From Caldithrix abyssi DSM 13497 (lineage in GTDB: Bacteria > Calditrichota > Calditrichia > Calditrichales > Calditrichaceae): 64,000 nt of DNA. A model generated the notes under the pieces. That model worked only from the letters and a program-made list of their open reading frames with translations, had not been told where the DNA came from and made no database searches. Positions within the stretch are counted from its first letter, which is position 1. Each line of letters opens with the position of its first letter. Location: the NCBI RefSeq assembly GCF_001886815.1, contig NZ_CP018099.1, positions 744,001 to 808,000 of the forward strand, in the 5' to 3' direction. The position numbers and the translations under genes are program-made. This document shows positions 40,638 through 50,324 of the stretch, in pieces.

Positions 40638-41228
40638 ATGTTTTTTGTTTTTTTGTTTATTTTAATCGTATTTATTCTGTGGGCGATTGTTTTGTATGTG
40701 CGGAAATCTCACTGGGACACCATCCACAGAAACCTGTTAGACCTTGAAGATCACTTTGAGGGCAAGGTTATTCGAAGGGGCTTTGCCGCGCGACCATTTT
40801 TCCATGGCAAAGTTAAAGGATATCCGTTCACCTTAAATATCAGCACGGAACGCCTGAAAGATAAGCGCATGAATTATGTGGATATCAGCTGGGACCTGCC
40901 GGCCGGCGAAGCGCTGACCATTTCTGAACTGGAATGGCTTAAAAAACAGCGGGAAAACAATACCGAAGGCCTGACCGTGGTTGAAGCAGAAAACGGCAAA
41001 AAATTCGCCTTTATTCACAAAAACAAGAAACGGCTGGAACAAATTGTCGGGTACCCGGTTGTAAAGGATTTTATTAATCACTTTGAAGAATTGTGCTACG
41101 TATTTTTGAGTAAAAACGGTCTGATCTGTGAGTTCAGTACGGACAACCTGGCCAGGGCCACAGAATTTGAAAGTTTGAACAAACGGTTGGATTTACTAAA
41201 AAAATTAGGAGAGGCATTTAAACAATGA
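40638..41228 (+). CDS. Membrane-anchored protein of unknown function
   Basis: A 196-residue protein I do not recognise. Residues 1-22 form one membrane segment and the rest is a soluble domain of alternating strands and helices (EGKVIRRGFAARPFFHGKVKGYPFTLNIST, then a helix, then VEAENGKKFAFIHKNKK). The soluble domain most likely faces the cytoplasm. It sits between the M50 protease (12 bp) and era (4-bp overlap), so translation is coupled to era. Confidence 0.8.
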   Translation: MFFVFLFILIVFILWAIVLYVRKSHWDTIHRNLLDLEDHFEGKVIRRGFAARPFFHGKVKGYPFTLNISTERLKDKRMNYVDISWDLPAGEALTISELEWLKKQRENNTEGLTVVEAENGKKFAFIHKNKKRLEQIVGYPVVKDFINHFEELCYVFLSKNGLICEFSTDNLARATEFESLNKRLDLLKKLGEAFKQ

Positions 41229-42124
41229 ATTTGATTGAGACCCCGGAAAATTTTAAAAGCGGATATGTGGCGATTATCGGTTTGCCCAATGCCGGCAAAT
41301 CTACCCTGTTAAACGCCTTGTTAAACATTAAATTGTCGATTATTTCCGCCAAACCGCAAACAACGCGTCGAAGGGTGCTGGGCATTTTAAACAAAGCGGA
41401 ATATCAGGTCGTTTTTATCGACACCCCGGGCATTATTAAACCAAAATACAAATTGCACACGCGCATGATGGAACAGGTTCACACCGCTCTGCAGGACGCC
41501 GACCTGCTGGCCTTAATCGTGGATGCCACGGAACATAAACATCCCGTAGAAGTGGATCTGGAAGCCATGAATCCCAAAAAGAAACCGGCGCTGTTGTTGT
41601 TAAATAAAGTGGATTTAATTAACAAACAGGATTTGCTGCCTTTGATCGATCAGTACCGGGAATTCTATCCGTTTGAGGAGATTATTCCGATTTCCGCCTT
41701 GAAACGCGATGGAGTGGATCAGGTGGAGCAGGAAATCGTCAAACGCTTACCGCAGCATCCGCCTTTTTACCCGCCCGATGTTTTAAGCGACCAGCCGGAG
41801 CGCTTTTTTGTGGCCGAAATCATCCGGGAAAAAATTTTTGAACGTTTTTTTCAGGAAGTGCCCTATTCAACCGAGGTGGTGGTCGAAGAATTTAAAGAAC
41901 GCCCGGGCAGCAAGGATTACATCTATGCCATCATCTATGTGGAGCGGCCATCACAAAAGGGAATCATCATTGGAAAAAAAGGCGAGGCTCTTAAAAAGAT
42001 AGGCGAGGCTGCCCGTCGGGAAATAGAAGAATTTCTGGGCCGCAAAATCTACCTTGAGCTGCGCGTAAAAGTCAACGAAAATTGGCGCTACGACGAACGT
42101 AAATTAAAACGCCTAGGTTATTAA
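41225..42124 (+). CDS. era: GTPase Era
   Basis: A 299-residue essential GTPase that binds 16S rRNA during 30S assembly. G motifs are GLPNAGKST (G1), DTPG (G3), NKVD (G4) and SALK (G5); the C-terminal KH domain has KGIIIGKKGEALKKIG. The start overlaps the previous gene by 4 bp (ATGA). Confidence 0.97.
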   Translation: MNLIETPENFKSGYVAIIGLPNAGKSTLLNALLNIKLSIISAKPQTTRRRVLGILNKAEYQVVFIDTPGIIKPKYKLHTRMMEQVHTALQDADLLALIVDATEHKHPVEVDLEAMNPKKKPALLLLNKVDLINKQDLLPLIDQYREFYPFEEIIPISALKRDGVDQVEQEIVKRLPQHPPFYPPDVLSDQPERFFVAEIIREKIFERFFQEVPYSTEVVVEEFKERPGSKDYIYAIIYVERPSQKGIIIGKKGEALKKIGEAARREIEEFLGRKIYLELRVKVNENWRYDERKLKRLGY

Positions 42125-42184
42125 CCGTTTTAAACCGCCTGTTGACAAAGATAAAGCTGACGTCTGTATTGGTCAGGAGGGTCT

Positions 42185-43546
42185 TTAATCGATCTGGTAT
42201 TTTTTCAGTTTAGAAATAAGCGTGCTGCGATTCATCTTTAGCATTTTAGCCGTTTGCACTTTGTTGAATTTGTTTTGTTCCAGGGCCTTGATGATCAGAT
42301 TTTTTTCATAGTCTTCGACCAGTTGATTAAAGCCGCGCGAAAAATCGATTTTTTCGGTGTTAAATTCGCCCACGTAATTACGAATATTTTCCGGAAGATC
42401 TTTTACGGTAATAATATTCTTTTTATTCAAAACAATGATTCGTTCAATCAGGTTTTCCAGCTCGCGGATGTTGCCGGGGTAGTCATATTTTTCCAGGATA
42501 TCCATGGCTTCCGGCTCAATATCCATTACGTTTTTGCCGTAAATTTTATTGAACTTTTCGATAAAGTGGTAGGTCAGGTATTTGATGTCTTCCCGGCGTT
42601 CCCGTAGGGGCGGAACGCGGATGGGGATGACATTCAGACGGTAGTAAAGATCCTGGCGAAAGGTGCCTTCCTGCATGGCTTTTTTCAGGTCTTTGTTGGT
42701 GGCGGCAATGATCCGCACATCCACTTTGATGGTCTCTGTTCCGCCGACGCGTTCGAATTCGCCTTCTTGCAAAACGCGTAAAAGCTTAAGCTGCATGTTT
42801 AAAGAGATATCGCCTATTTCATCCAGAAAGAGCGTGCCGCCGTTGGCCATTTCGAAACGGCCGATTTTGTCGCGAATGGCGCCGGTAAACGCTCCGCGCA
42901 CATGACCGAATAATTCGCTTTCCAGTAAACTTTCGGCCAGTACGCCGCAGTTAATTTTTACGAAGGGCCGCTTGGCGCGTGGGCTGTTGTAGTGGATGGC
43001 GTTGGCAATCAGCTCTTTGCCCACACCGCTTTCGCCTTCGATTAAAACCGTAGTGTTGGTTGCTGCCACATCTTTCACCAGGTCAAACAGTTTGCGGATG
43101 TTTTCGGTTTTACCAATCATGTTGGTAAAATCGTAGGTCTGCTTTAGCTTGCTAAGCAGATATTCATTTTCTTTGATCAGAGAGTTGAGCTGGGTAATGC
43201 GTTCAACTTTAGAAAGAATTTCATTGATGCGGATCGGTTTCAGGATATAATCTTTTGCGCCCATCTTCATGGCGTCCACAGCGGTTTCGATGGTGCCGTG
43301 GGCGGTTACCATGATCACCGGAATGTGAGGATAATCCTTGGTAAGCACGCGCAATAACTCCATGCCATCCATCTCTGGCATGCGAATATCGGTAAGGATT
43401 ACATCCGGCTCCTGCTGTTTAATGATATTAATGGCCTCCAGTCCATTGAGGGCGGTTACGGGAGTGTATCCTTTCTTTTCGAATACTTCCCGCATTAAAT
43501 CCAGAGCATCCCGCTCGTCATCCACAATGAGTATTCTGGCCTTCAT
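42185..43546 (-). CDS. NtrC-type sigma-54-dependent response regulator
   Basis: A 453-residue regulator: receiver domain (DDE near residue 9, phosphoacceptor in ILTDIRMPEMDG), AAA+ domain (Walker A GESGVGKE, sigma-54 contact loop GAFTGA, Walker B LFLDEIGD) and a C-terminal Fis-type HTH (KVQTAKMLKMNRSTLISKLKKY). It needs RpoN, which is not encoded in the window. AGGAGGG precedes the ATG. The gene follows the unusual receiver-PAS-kinase by 13 bp, which makes that protein its likely partner. Confidence 0.95.
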   Translation of the reverse strand: MKARILIVDDERDALDLMREVFEKKGYTPVTALNGLEAINIIKQQEPDVILTDIRMPEMDGMELLRVLTKDYPHIPVIMVTAHGTIETAVDAMKMGAKDYILKPIRINEILSKVERITQLNSLIKENEYLLSKLKQTYDFTNMIGKTENIRKLFDLVKDVAATNTTVLIEGESGVGKELIANAIHYNSPRAKRPFVKINCGVLAESLLESELFGHVRGAFTGAIRDKIGRFEMANGGTLFLDEIGDISLNMQLKLLRVLQEGEFERVGGTETIKVDVRIIAATNKDLKKAMQEGTFRQDLYYRLNVIPIRVPPLRERREDIKYLTYHFIEKFNKIYGKNVMDIEPEAMDILEKYDYPGNIRELENLIERIIVLNKKNIITVKDLPENIRNYVGEFNTEKIDFSRGFNQLVEDYEKNLIIKALEQNKFNKVQTAKMLKMNRSTLISKLKKYQID

Positions 43547-43559
43547 CAGCCCTCCTGCC

Positions 43560-44990
43560 TTAATTTAAAGGAAATACTAATGATAATATAAGGGTTGAAT
43601 GGTCGTCTTTCAAATGATGTTTGATCTGATATTCGTCCAGCAAATACCTGATAATGGTCGTTTCCAGGGCAAATTTCTTTTTTTCACCTTCATTAAACTT
43701 CAAACAACTCTTCAACAACAACTGATCCGGAACCTGAGTGGCATCCGACAATTTAAAATCTATTACTAATTGTTTTGTACTCTTCGTTTTATCCACCGGT
43801 TTATTGCTAATAGTTATTCGCGAGTTGGTGCCGCTTAGGTTAAAAATCAAATCGATTAAGGTAGAAAGCAATAATTCTATCTGGGCCGATTGCCCGTAGA
43901 TGGGCGGCAGCGCATCCAGTTCAAAGCGGATGGAGCTATTCTGACTTTCCAGTAAATCTTTTAATTTGGGCTGCTGAATCAAACTATTAAAAACGTCATT
44001 TAAAAATACGCGTTGCGGTACCAGATCGCGATTAAGAGAGGTAACGGCCACCAATTTACTGATCACATCGTTAATGCGTGTTAGCTGGCGTTCAATCAAT
44101 TTAATCGTATGCAAATCTGACTGTTCCAGATGAGGATTGCTCTGGAATAATTGCAAGCGTCCCCAGATTACATTCAGTGGATTTAGCAGGTCGTTGGCCA
44201 GGGACTCGGAAAAGGCTTTTAATAGAGCGGATGAGTCGGAGCTATTATAGAGCGATTCCGCTTCGGTAAGCGTTTTCCCTTGAATAATAAAATACAGTTC
44301 ATGATTCCGCACCGCTCTAATTATAACGGGAAACGGAAATTCGTTGAAATCTTTATCCGATAAATAAAGATCCATGCTAATGCTTTGTTCAGGATGGTCA
44401 TGCCAGCGCATGGTCAAAAATTGCCAGACCTTTTCGCCGTCCTTTAAAAAATCGAAAAATTTTAATCCTTCAACTTCATCCGTTTGAATTTTCAGAATCT
44501 CTCTTGCCGGTCGGTTAAGAAATACAATGTCGCCATCGGAATGTACAATCGCCGTAAAGGTCAGGCTGTCGTCAAGAGCGGTTCGGATCAGGTTGTTGTA
44601 TTCCAGAGTGGGAACATGACTTTCGTTGAACGCGGTGTAAATATTGCTAAGAAGCAGGGGCAGGCGCGACTCCATCTGATCTTTTTTTACGAAATTAATT
44701 TTTTTAAAGCCGGGCCAGTCGTTAACGCTGGAAAGATCGTGGGCGATGATGATGTATGCCAGATCAGGGAAAGAGTGATAAAGCGTTTTAATGGTTTGTC
44801 CGTTGATTCCGGCAAAAGTCTGGTCGATAATAATCAGGTCATGGTGTTTTTGAGACAATGAGCCGATCATCGCCTCTTCACTGCTTACGGCGCTGATTTC
44901 GTATCTGGTGGCGCCCAGAATGCCTTTTAAAAGATGAAGTAAATCTCGCTCCTCACTTAAAACTAAAATATTAAACGTTTGACTAAGCAT
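43560..44990 (-). CDS. Receiver-PAS-histidine kinase-like protein with degenerate kinase core
   Basis: A 476-residue cytoplasmic protein. Residues 1-115 are a receiver with Glu-Glu in place of Asp-Asp, phosphoacceptor Asp56 (LIIIDQTF) and a conserved Lys near 102. A PAS domain (about 135-245) follows. The DHp helix reads ANDLLNPLNVI where a kinase has AHExxNPLxxI, so the phosphoacceptor His is replaced by Asn266. The ATPase domain is also worn: no clear DxGxG or GxGxGL motif is present. It thus looks like a pseudokinase or phosphatase/scaffold. It overlaps gltX by 8 bp and precedes the NtrC-type regulator. Confidence 0.85.
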   Translation of the reverse strand: MLSQTFNILVLSEERDLLHLLKGILGATRYEISAVSSEEAMIGSLSQKHHDLIIIDQTFAGINGQTIKTLYHSFPDLAYIIIAHDLSSVNDWPGFKKINFVKKDQMESRLPLLLSNIYTAFNESHVPTLEYNNLIRTALDDSLTFTAIVHSDGDIVFLNRPAREILKIQTDEVEGLKFFDFLKDGEKVWQFLTMRWHDHPEQSISMDLYLSDKDFNEFPFPVIIRAVRNHELYFIIQGKTLTEAESLYNSSDSSALLKAFSESLANDLLNPLNVIWGRLQLFQSNPHLEQSDLHTIKLIERQLTRINDVISKLVAVTSLNRDLVPQRVFLNDVFNSLIQQPKLKDLLESQNSSIRFELDALPPIYGQSAQIELLLSTLIDLIFNLSGTNSRITISNKPVDKTKSTKQLVIDFKLSDATQVPDQLLLKSCLKFNEGEKKKFALETTIIRYLLDEYQIKHHLKDDHSTLILSLVFPLN

Positions 44991-46437
44991 TTAAATCATT
45001 CATTTTTTTAACATAATTTATAGCATTTTTCAGGCGGTTCAAAACCTTTTTAGAACCTAATACATAAATTAACTCAAAAATCCCTGGACTGGCTGTGCTG
45101 CCGGTCAACGCCAGACGCAGCGGCTGGATTAGTTGCCCGGCCTTCAGGTTCATATCTTCTGCCTTTTGGCGCAGTTCTCGCTCGATTCGTTCAACCTGGT
45201 CGTAAAAATCCGGCGTTTGGTTCTTAAAAAACGCGTAAAGTTCATTTAACAGGCTAAGGCCCGTCTCTTTTAGAAAAAATTTGCGCACGCCTTTTTCTTC
45301 ATAACGTTCGGGGTCTTTAAAATAGAGCAAAAGGCCATCGGCCAGGTCTGTTAATGTTTTAGAACGGATTTTTTGTAATTTGACTAAATACAATAAACGC
45401 TCGTCGGCGCGCAAATCCTGTTCTGTAATGCCTCGCTCGGACAAAAAGGGGCGAATCATTTCTATTAAAGAATTTTCATCGTAATCGGCAAGATATTTGG
45501 CGTTCATCCACAGCAATTTTTGTTCGTCAAAAACGGCGGCGGTTTTATTGATGCGCTTCACTTTAAATTCTCTGATTAATTCCGCCCTGCTAAAAATTTC
45601 CTGATCGGTTCCCGGAGACCAGCCCAGCAAACACAAATAGTTAAACAGCGCTTCGGGCAAAATACCGCGCTCTTTGAACTCTTCTACAGAGGTAGCGCCG
45701 TGCCGTTTAGAAAGCCTATTTTTGTCTGGCCCTAAAATTAACGGCACATGGGCAAATTGCGGGGGTTGCCAGTTCATGGCCCGGTAAATTAAAATTTGTT
45801 TATTGGTATTGGGCAGGTGATCGTCGCCTCGCAAAACGAGATTAACACTCATATCGTGGTCGTCCACAACCACGGCCAGTTGATACACGGGCGTTCCGTC
45901 AGAGCGCACAATAATAAAGTCATCCAGCGTGTTGTTGTCCACTTCCATCCGGCCGTGAACCAGATCGTCAAAAACAATTTGTCCCTGAGGCACTTTAAAG
46001 CGAATGGCAAAAGGCTGTTTGCGTTCCAGTCTTTCCTGAACCTCGTCTGGCGATAAGCGGCGGCAGGCGCCGTCATAGCGCTGGTTTAGCTTTAAGGCCT
46101 CAAACTTACGCCGTTTTTCTTCCAGTTCTTCTTTGCTGCAAAAACAACGGTATGCCTTTCCCTTTTTTAATAGATGGTTGGCCACTTCAACATGGCGAGA
46201 TCGATTTTTGCTTTGATAAAAAACCTCGTCATCCCAGTCGAGTCCCAGCCAGCGAAGGCTGTTTAAAATTTGTTGTACGGATTGCGGCGTACTGCGTTGC
46301 AAATCGGTGTCTTCGATGCGCAGCAAAAATTTACCCTGACTTTGTCTGGCGAGCAACCAGTTAAAAATAGCCGTGCGCGCTCCGCCTACATGTAAGTAAC
46401 CGGTAGGGCTGGGGGCAAAACGTACGGTGTAGCCCAA
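44983..46437 (-). CDS. gltX: Glutamyl-tRNA synthetase
   Basis: A 484-residue class I synthetase that charges tRNA-Glu. The HIGH-type motif is PSPTGYLHVGGARTA and the KMSKS-type motif is LSKRHGA; LLGWSPG and the C-terminal anticodon-binding helical domain follow. Its length is typical of bacterial GluRS. It is the first gene of the minus-strand run with the pseudokinase and the NtrC-type regulator, an unusual pairing of housekeeping and regulatory genes. Confidence 0.96.
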   Translation of the reverse strand: MGYTVRFAPSPTGYLHVGGARTAIFNWLLARQSQGKFLLRIEDTDLQRSTPQSVQQILNSLRWLGLDWDDEVFYQSKNRSRHVEVANHLLKKGKAYRCFCSKEELEEKRRKFEALKLNQRYDGACRRLSPDEVQERLERKQPFAIRFKVPQGQIVFDDLVHGRMEVDNNTLDDFIIVRSDGTPVYQLAVVVDDHDMSVNLVLRGDDHLPNTNKQILIYRAMNWQPPQFAHVPLILGPDKNRLSKRHGATSVEEFKERGILPEALFNYLCLLGWSPGTDQEIFSRAELIREFKVKRINKTAAVFDEQKLLWMNAKYLADYDENSLIEMIRPFLSERGITEQDLRADERLLYLVKLQKIRSKTLTDLADGLLLYFKDPERYEEKGVRKFFLKETGLSLLNELYAFFKNQTPDFYDQVERIERELRQKAEDMNLKAGQLIQPLRLALTGSTASPGIFELIYVLGSKKVLNRLKNAINYVKKMNDLNA

Positions 46438-46584
46438 TGCTTCTCCTTTTTAAGCTGTGACTTTTTCAAATAAATTATGTAAATTGTATTAGTTTACAAA
46501 AAAAATGACTTTTTAACAAATGACGGGCGTCAACAAAAAAACAAATTTAATAATTTTCAGGGGAAATTTTAGGGTAAAAACAGA

Positions 46585-47853
46585 ATGAAAAACAGCGCTG
46601 TCAGAGATCCTTTTAAAAATCTTCAATATTACCGTTTCTGCGCGTATGGATTTTTGAAAAATCTGCGTTTTTTTGACGCTTTTCTGATCCTCATCTTTAG
46701 GGAAGCGGGGCTCTCTTATTTGCAAATCGGCTCATTGTATTCGATCAGAGAAGTTTTTAAAAATATTTTCGAAATTCCTTCGGGCATTGTGGCCGATACC
46801 TTTGGACGTAAAAAGGCCATGCTGTTTTCTTTTGGCGCCTATATTTTTTCGTTTGCTCTATTCTACCTCGGCCGGTCGTATGTTGTTTTTGCCCTGTCCA
46901 TGATCGTATTTGGCCTGGCAGAAGCCTTCCGCTCCGGAACGCACAAAGCGATGATTTTAAAATATCTGGAATTAAATAACTGGACGTCTCTTAAAACGCA
47001 ATTTTACGGAAGAACCCGATCGTGGAGTCAACTGGGCTCGGCGTTAAGCTCCCTGCTGGCGGTTGGCATTATCTTTTTAACGCATCAATACCGCGCTCTG
47101 TTTTTAATTTCGGCTATTCCGTATGTGCTCGATTTTATTAACCTGGCCAGCTATCCGGATGAACTGGATGCGGCTCAGTTGCAAAGGAAAGAAGGTTTCT
47201 GGCTTCGTTTAAAACGGAATTTAAAAGATTATTTTACGCAATTTGCCTCCGTGCCACACGTTCGCGCCTTTTTTAGCGCCGCTTCTTTTGGCGGATTTTT
47301 TAAGACGCTGAAAGATTACCTGCAACCCGTTCTGCAAACTCTGGTTTTGCAGATGCCTGTTTTTTTCGCTCTTAGTGAAAAACAGCGTACGGCCATTCTG
47401 ATTGGCGCAAGTTACTTTGTTTTGTATCTGTTAACCTCTTACAGCGCGCGTAATGCCTTTAAACTGGAAGCCCGTTTCAAAAACCTGGCGCTGGCCATTG
47501 ATGCGGCTTACCTGGTAGGCGTTTTAAGCGTGATCTTTTCTGGCCTGTCGCTCATGTTAAAAATGGGCTTGTTAGCGGCATTATTGTACGCCGGCCTGTA
47601 TCTAATACGCAACATCAGAAGACCGTTGATTGTGAGTTATTTGAGCGAGCTGTTGCCGTCTAACATCATGGCTTCTGGCCTGAGCACGGCCAGTCAGTTA
47701 GAGACGCTGGTGGTCGTGGTGGCCAGCCCCATTTTAGGCGCCTGCGTCGATTTTTTTGGACTTGGCGCGGGCATTGCAATGCTCGGTTCGCTGTTTCTGT
47801 TGCTCTTTGTTTTTGTCCGCGTGTCTAATAGTTCAATCATTAAAAATATTTAG
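46585..47853 (+). CDS. Major facilitator superfamily transporter
   Basis: A 422-residue protein with about 12 membrane segments. The loop between TM2 and TM3 holds the MFS signature as GIVADTFGRKKAM. The second half begins after a long basic cytoplasmic loop (about 205-225). A substrate cannot be inferred. The 3' end overlaps the convergent DUF72 gene by 21 bp. Confidence 0.9.
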   Translation: MKNSAVRDPFKNLQYYRFCAYGFLKNLRFFDAFLILIFREAGLSYLQIGSLYSIREVFKNIFEIPSGIVADTFGRKKAMLFSFGAYIFSFALFYLGRSYVVFALSMIVFGLAEAFRSGTHKAMILKYLELNNWTSLKTQFYGRTRSWSQLGSALSSLLAVGIIFLTHQYRALFLISAIPYVLDFINLASYPDELDAAQLQRKEGFWLRLKRNLKDYFTQFASVPHVRAFFSAASFGGFFKTLKDYLQPVLQTLVLQMPVFFALSEKQRTAILIGASYFVLYLLTSYSARNAFKLEARFKNLALAIDAAYLVGVLSVIFSGLSLMLKMGLLAALLYAGLYLIRNIRRPLIVSYLSELLPSNIMASGLSTASQLETLVVVVASPILGACVDFFGLGAGIAMLGSLFLLLFVFVRVSNSSIIKNI

Positions 47854-48645
47854 CTGGTTCTGAATGAGGTTTAACATTTGCCTGGCGTTTTTAATAGCCT
47901 GCCCTCGCGGATGGTTGTTGAAAAAGATGTAGGTGCGGTAGGTTTTTTGCAATAATTGACGGATATTGCCCATCCATTGTTCAAGTTCTTCTTCCGTGTA
48001 AAGATAATCGTAGCGGGCGGAACCTTTGCCTTCCCACCAGTTTTGGGCATTGCGCCCATGAAAACGCACATATCCGAAGCGCGTCGTTGCCAGGGCCTGC
48101 GGCGGAAGCAAACCGGGTAGTTGCGGCTCGTCCACATTTACGTAGCCAATGTTGTTTTGTTCTAAAAACTGGTACATGGGAGGCGTAATCCAGCTAATGT
48201 GTCGGAATTCAACAAATAGTGGATGCTCTTGCAAAAGCTCTCTGGTTTGTAACAGATATTTGCGGTTTTCTTCGTTATTTTTAAACGAGTAGGGAAACTG
48301 CGCCAGAAAGCCATGGAATTTCCCGCTGTCGATCATCGGTTTTAAAGCGTTTAAAAGCTGAGCGATGGCCTGCGAATTTTCCTGGCGGCGGTGCGTTGTT
48401 TCCTGATGCGTTTTCACAATAAAACAGAAATTGGGCGGCGTTTTTTCTACCATGCGCCGGATGGTAAAGGAATTGGGGATGGCGTAATAAGTGCTGTTGA
48501 TCTCTACGGCATTAAAAAATTGCGCGTAAAATTCTAAAAATTTACTTTTAGATAAATTGGCGGGGTAAAAGTGGCTGCGCCAGTCTTCATAACTGTAACC
48601 GGATGTGCCGATTTTTACGTCAATGTGAATTTCTGGTGAATCCAT
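47833..48645 (-). CDS. DUF72 family protein (second paralogue)
   Basis: A 270-residue DUF72 protein starting with KIGTSGYSYEDWRSHFYP, then VEINSTYYAIP, FCFIVKTHQ, FVEFRHISW and the closing YIFFNNHPRGQA. It is clearly related to, but diverged from, the product of 4984-5754. The function of the family is unknown. It stands alone on the minus strand and overlaps the MFS gene tail-to-tail by 21 bp. Confidence 0.9.
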   Translation of the reverse strand: MDSPEIHIDVKIGTSGYSYEDWRSHFYPANLSKSKFLEFYAQFFNAVEINSTYYAIPNSFTIRRMVEKTPPNFCFIVKTHQETTHRRQENSQAIAQLLNALKPMIDSGKFHGFLAQFPYSFKNNEENRKYLLQTRELLQEHPLFVEFRHISWITPPMYQFLEQNNIGYVNVDEPQLPGLLPPQALATTRFGYVRFHGRNAQNWWEGKGSARYDYLYTEEELEQWMGNIRQLLQKTYRTYIFFNNHPRGQAIKNARQMLNLIQNQLNIFND

Positions 48646-48708
48646 AGTTCGCTAACTTTTTTTTTGCAAATTAAAGAAAATGAGAAATAAAATCAAAAAG
48701 GATTAATC

Positions 48709-49425
48709 ATGCAAACCTATCTGATTGTTGGATGTACTTCTGGTATTGGTAAAGCTTTGACGGAAATACTTGTAACTAAAGGCCATCGCGTGCTGGGCGC
48801 AGGCCGCAGTCAATCGGCGCTGGAGGAACTTTCCCGGAAATTTCCAGATTTTTTTTCGGGAAAAACGCTGGATATTCGGCAGGAACAAAAGACGATGGCG
48901 GCGCTGGACGAATGGCTGGATGAGCAGCCGGCGATTGATGTGGCGGTGATCGCTTCGAGTATTGTGGGCGCCAACCCCGAGCTGGAGTGGGAGATTGAAA
49001 AAAACATCATCCAGACCAATGTGCTGGGCTGGGCGGCGGTTTGCAACAGAATGGCCCGCTATTTTGAACAGCAGGGCAGGGGGCATCTGGTTGGAATAAC
49101 CTCGCTGGCTAAATACCTGGCCAGCGTTAATCCGGCTTACATTGCCACCAAAGCGTTCGAAGGAAAATATCTGGACGGCCTGCGTTCCCGTCTGGAACCC
49201 CGGGGCGTTCATGTTACGGAAATCATGCCCGGTTTTGTAGAAACCCCGATGATCGCCGATCGGAACAATGCGTTCCTCGTCATCTCACCGGAAAAAGCGG
49301 CCAAAAGTATTTTGCGCGCCATAAAAAAAAGAAAACGTCGGGCGGTTATTTCCACCCGCTGGAAAATATTCAGATTGTTGTTGCCCCATTTGCCCGCCGT
49401 CTTATTGGTAAAACTGCGCGGCTAA
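48709..49425 (+). CDS. Short-chain dehydrogenase/reductase
   Basis: A 238-residue SDR. The cofactor motif is GCTSGIGKAL (residues 8-17), the catalytic triad region has GITSLAKYLASVNPAYIATKAFE, with Ser, Tyr and Lys in place, and MPGFVETPM follows. The C-terminus is basic and hydrophobic (about 205-238), resembling SDR7-type enzymes that touch the membrane. Substrate unknown. AAAGGATT precedes the ATG. Confidence 0.9.
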   Translation: MQTYLIVGCTSGIGKALTEILVTKGHRVLGAGRSQSALEELSRKFPDFFSGKTLDIRQEQKTMAALDEWLDEQPAIDVAVIASSIVGANPELEWEIEKNIIQTNVLGWAAVCNRMARYFEQQGRGHLVGITSLAKYLASVNPAYIATKAFEGKYLDGLRSRLEPRGVHVTEIMPGFVETPMIADRNNAFLVISPEKAAKSILRAIKKRKRRAVISTRWKIFRLLLPHLPAVLLVKLRG

Positions 49426-49548
49426 CATACGTAAATCGAACTTCAATTTGATTTTGATTGTTGCTTGTTGATTCTCCATTTGATAATTCACCATTAAATT
49501 TGTAATTTAATAAATTGTAAATTGTAGAATTCAGAATTCAGGTGAAAA

Positions 49549-50316
49549 TTGAAATTAGAAGAAAAGATACAGATCATAAAAGAAAGCGGCAATATTCCGC
49601 GCCATGTGGGCGTCATTATGGATGGCAACGGGCGCTGGGCCAAACGACGCGGCCTGCCGCGCGTGGCCGGTCACGGAGAAGGCGTTAATTCCGTTGAGGC
49701 CATTGTGGAAGCCTGCGGCGAGCTGGGCGTTGACTATTTAACCATCTACACTTTTTCCGAAGAAAACTGGCGCAGGCCAAGCTGGGAAGTGGCTTCTTTA
49801 ATGCAGTTGCTGGTTTCTACCATCAACCGTAAAATAAAGCGCCTGATGGAGCAGAATGTCAAAATTCAGACCATTGGCCATCTGGAAAAACTACCCGACT
49901 TTGCGCGAAACAGCATGCAAAAGGCCATGGAAATGACAAAAGACAACACCGGCCTGACGCTAAATGTGGCGCTCAGTTATGGCGGAAGGCAGGAGCTTGT
50001 AGATAGCTTTAAAAAATTGGCGCAAGAAATTAAAGCGGGCCGGCTGGATGAACGGCATATTAATGAGGAAACCATCGCGCAGTTTTTATATACGGCCAAT
50101 CAACCGGACCCGGACCTGATCATCCGTACCGGCGGCGAAAAACGCATCAGCAACTTTTTGCTGTGGCAAATCGCTTATGCGGAAATCTACTTTACTGAAA
50201 CCGCCTGGCCTGACTTCCGCAAGCCCCAGTTCGTGGACGCCATCTGGGATTATGCCCATCGCGAACGCCGATTTGGCATGGTTAGTGAGCAACTTAATAA
50301 TGAGATGAATGTATAA
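49549..50316 (+). CDS. uppS: Isoprenyl transferase (undecaprenyl diphosphate synthase)
   Basis: A 255-residue cis-prenyltransferase that makes the C55 lipid carrier for cell-wall synthesis. Motifs: HVGVIMDGNGRWAKRRGLPR with the catalytic Asp, GHGEG, YTFSEENWRRP and the C-terminal RTGGEKRISNFLLWQIAYAE. The usual reading RTSGE/RLSNF is here RTGGE/RISNF. The start is a TTG behind AGGTGA, since no in-frame ATG fits. It lies 8 bp before the small membrane protein gene. Confidence 0.95.
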   Translation: MKLEEKIQIIKESGNIPRHVGVIMDGNGRWAKRRGLPRVAGHGEGVNSVEAIVEACGELGVDYLTIYTFSEENWRRPSWEVASLMQLLVSTINRKIKRLMEQNVKIQTIGHLEKLPDFARNSMQKAMEMTKDNTGLTLNVALSYGGRQELVDSFKKLAQEIKAGRLDERHINEETIAQFLYTANQPDPDLIIRTGGEKRISNFLLWQIAYAEIYFTETAWPDFRKPQFVDAIWDYAHRERRFGMVSEQLNNEMNV

Positions 50317-50324
50317 AGCGTGTA

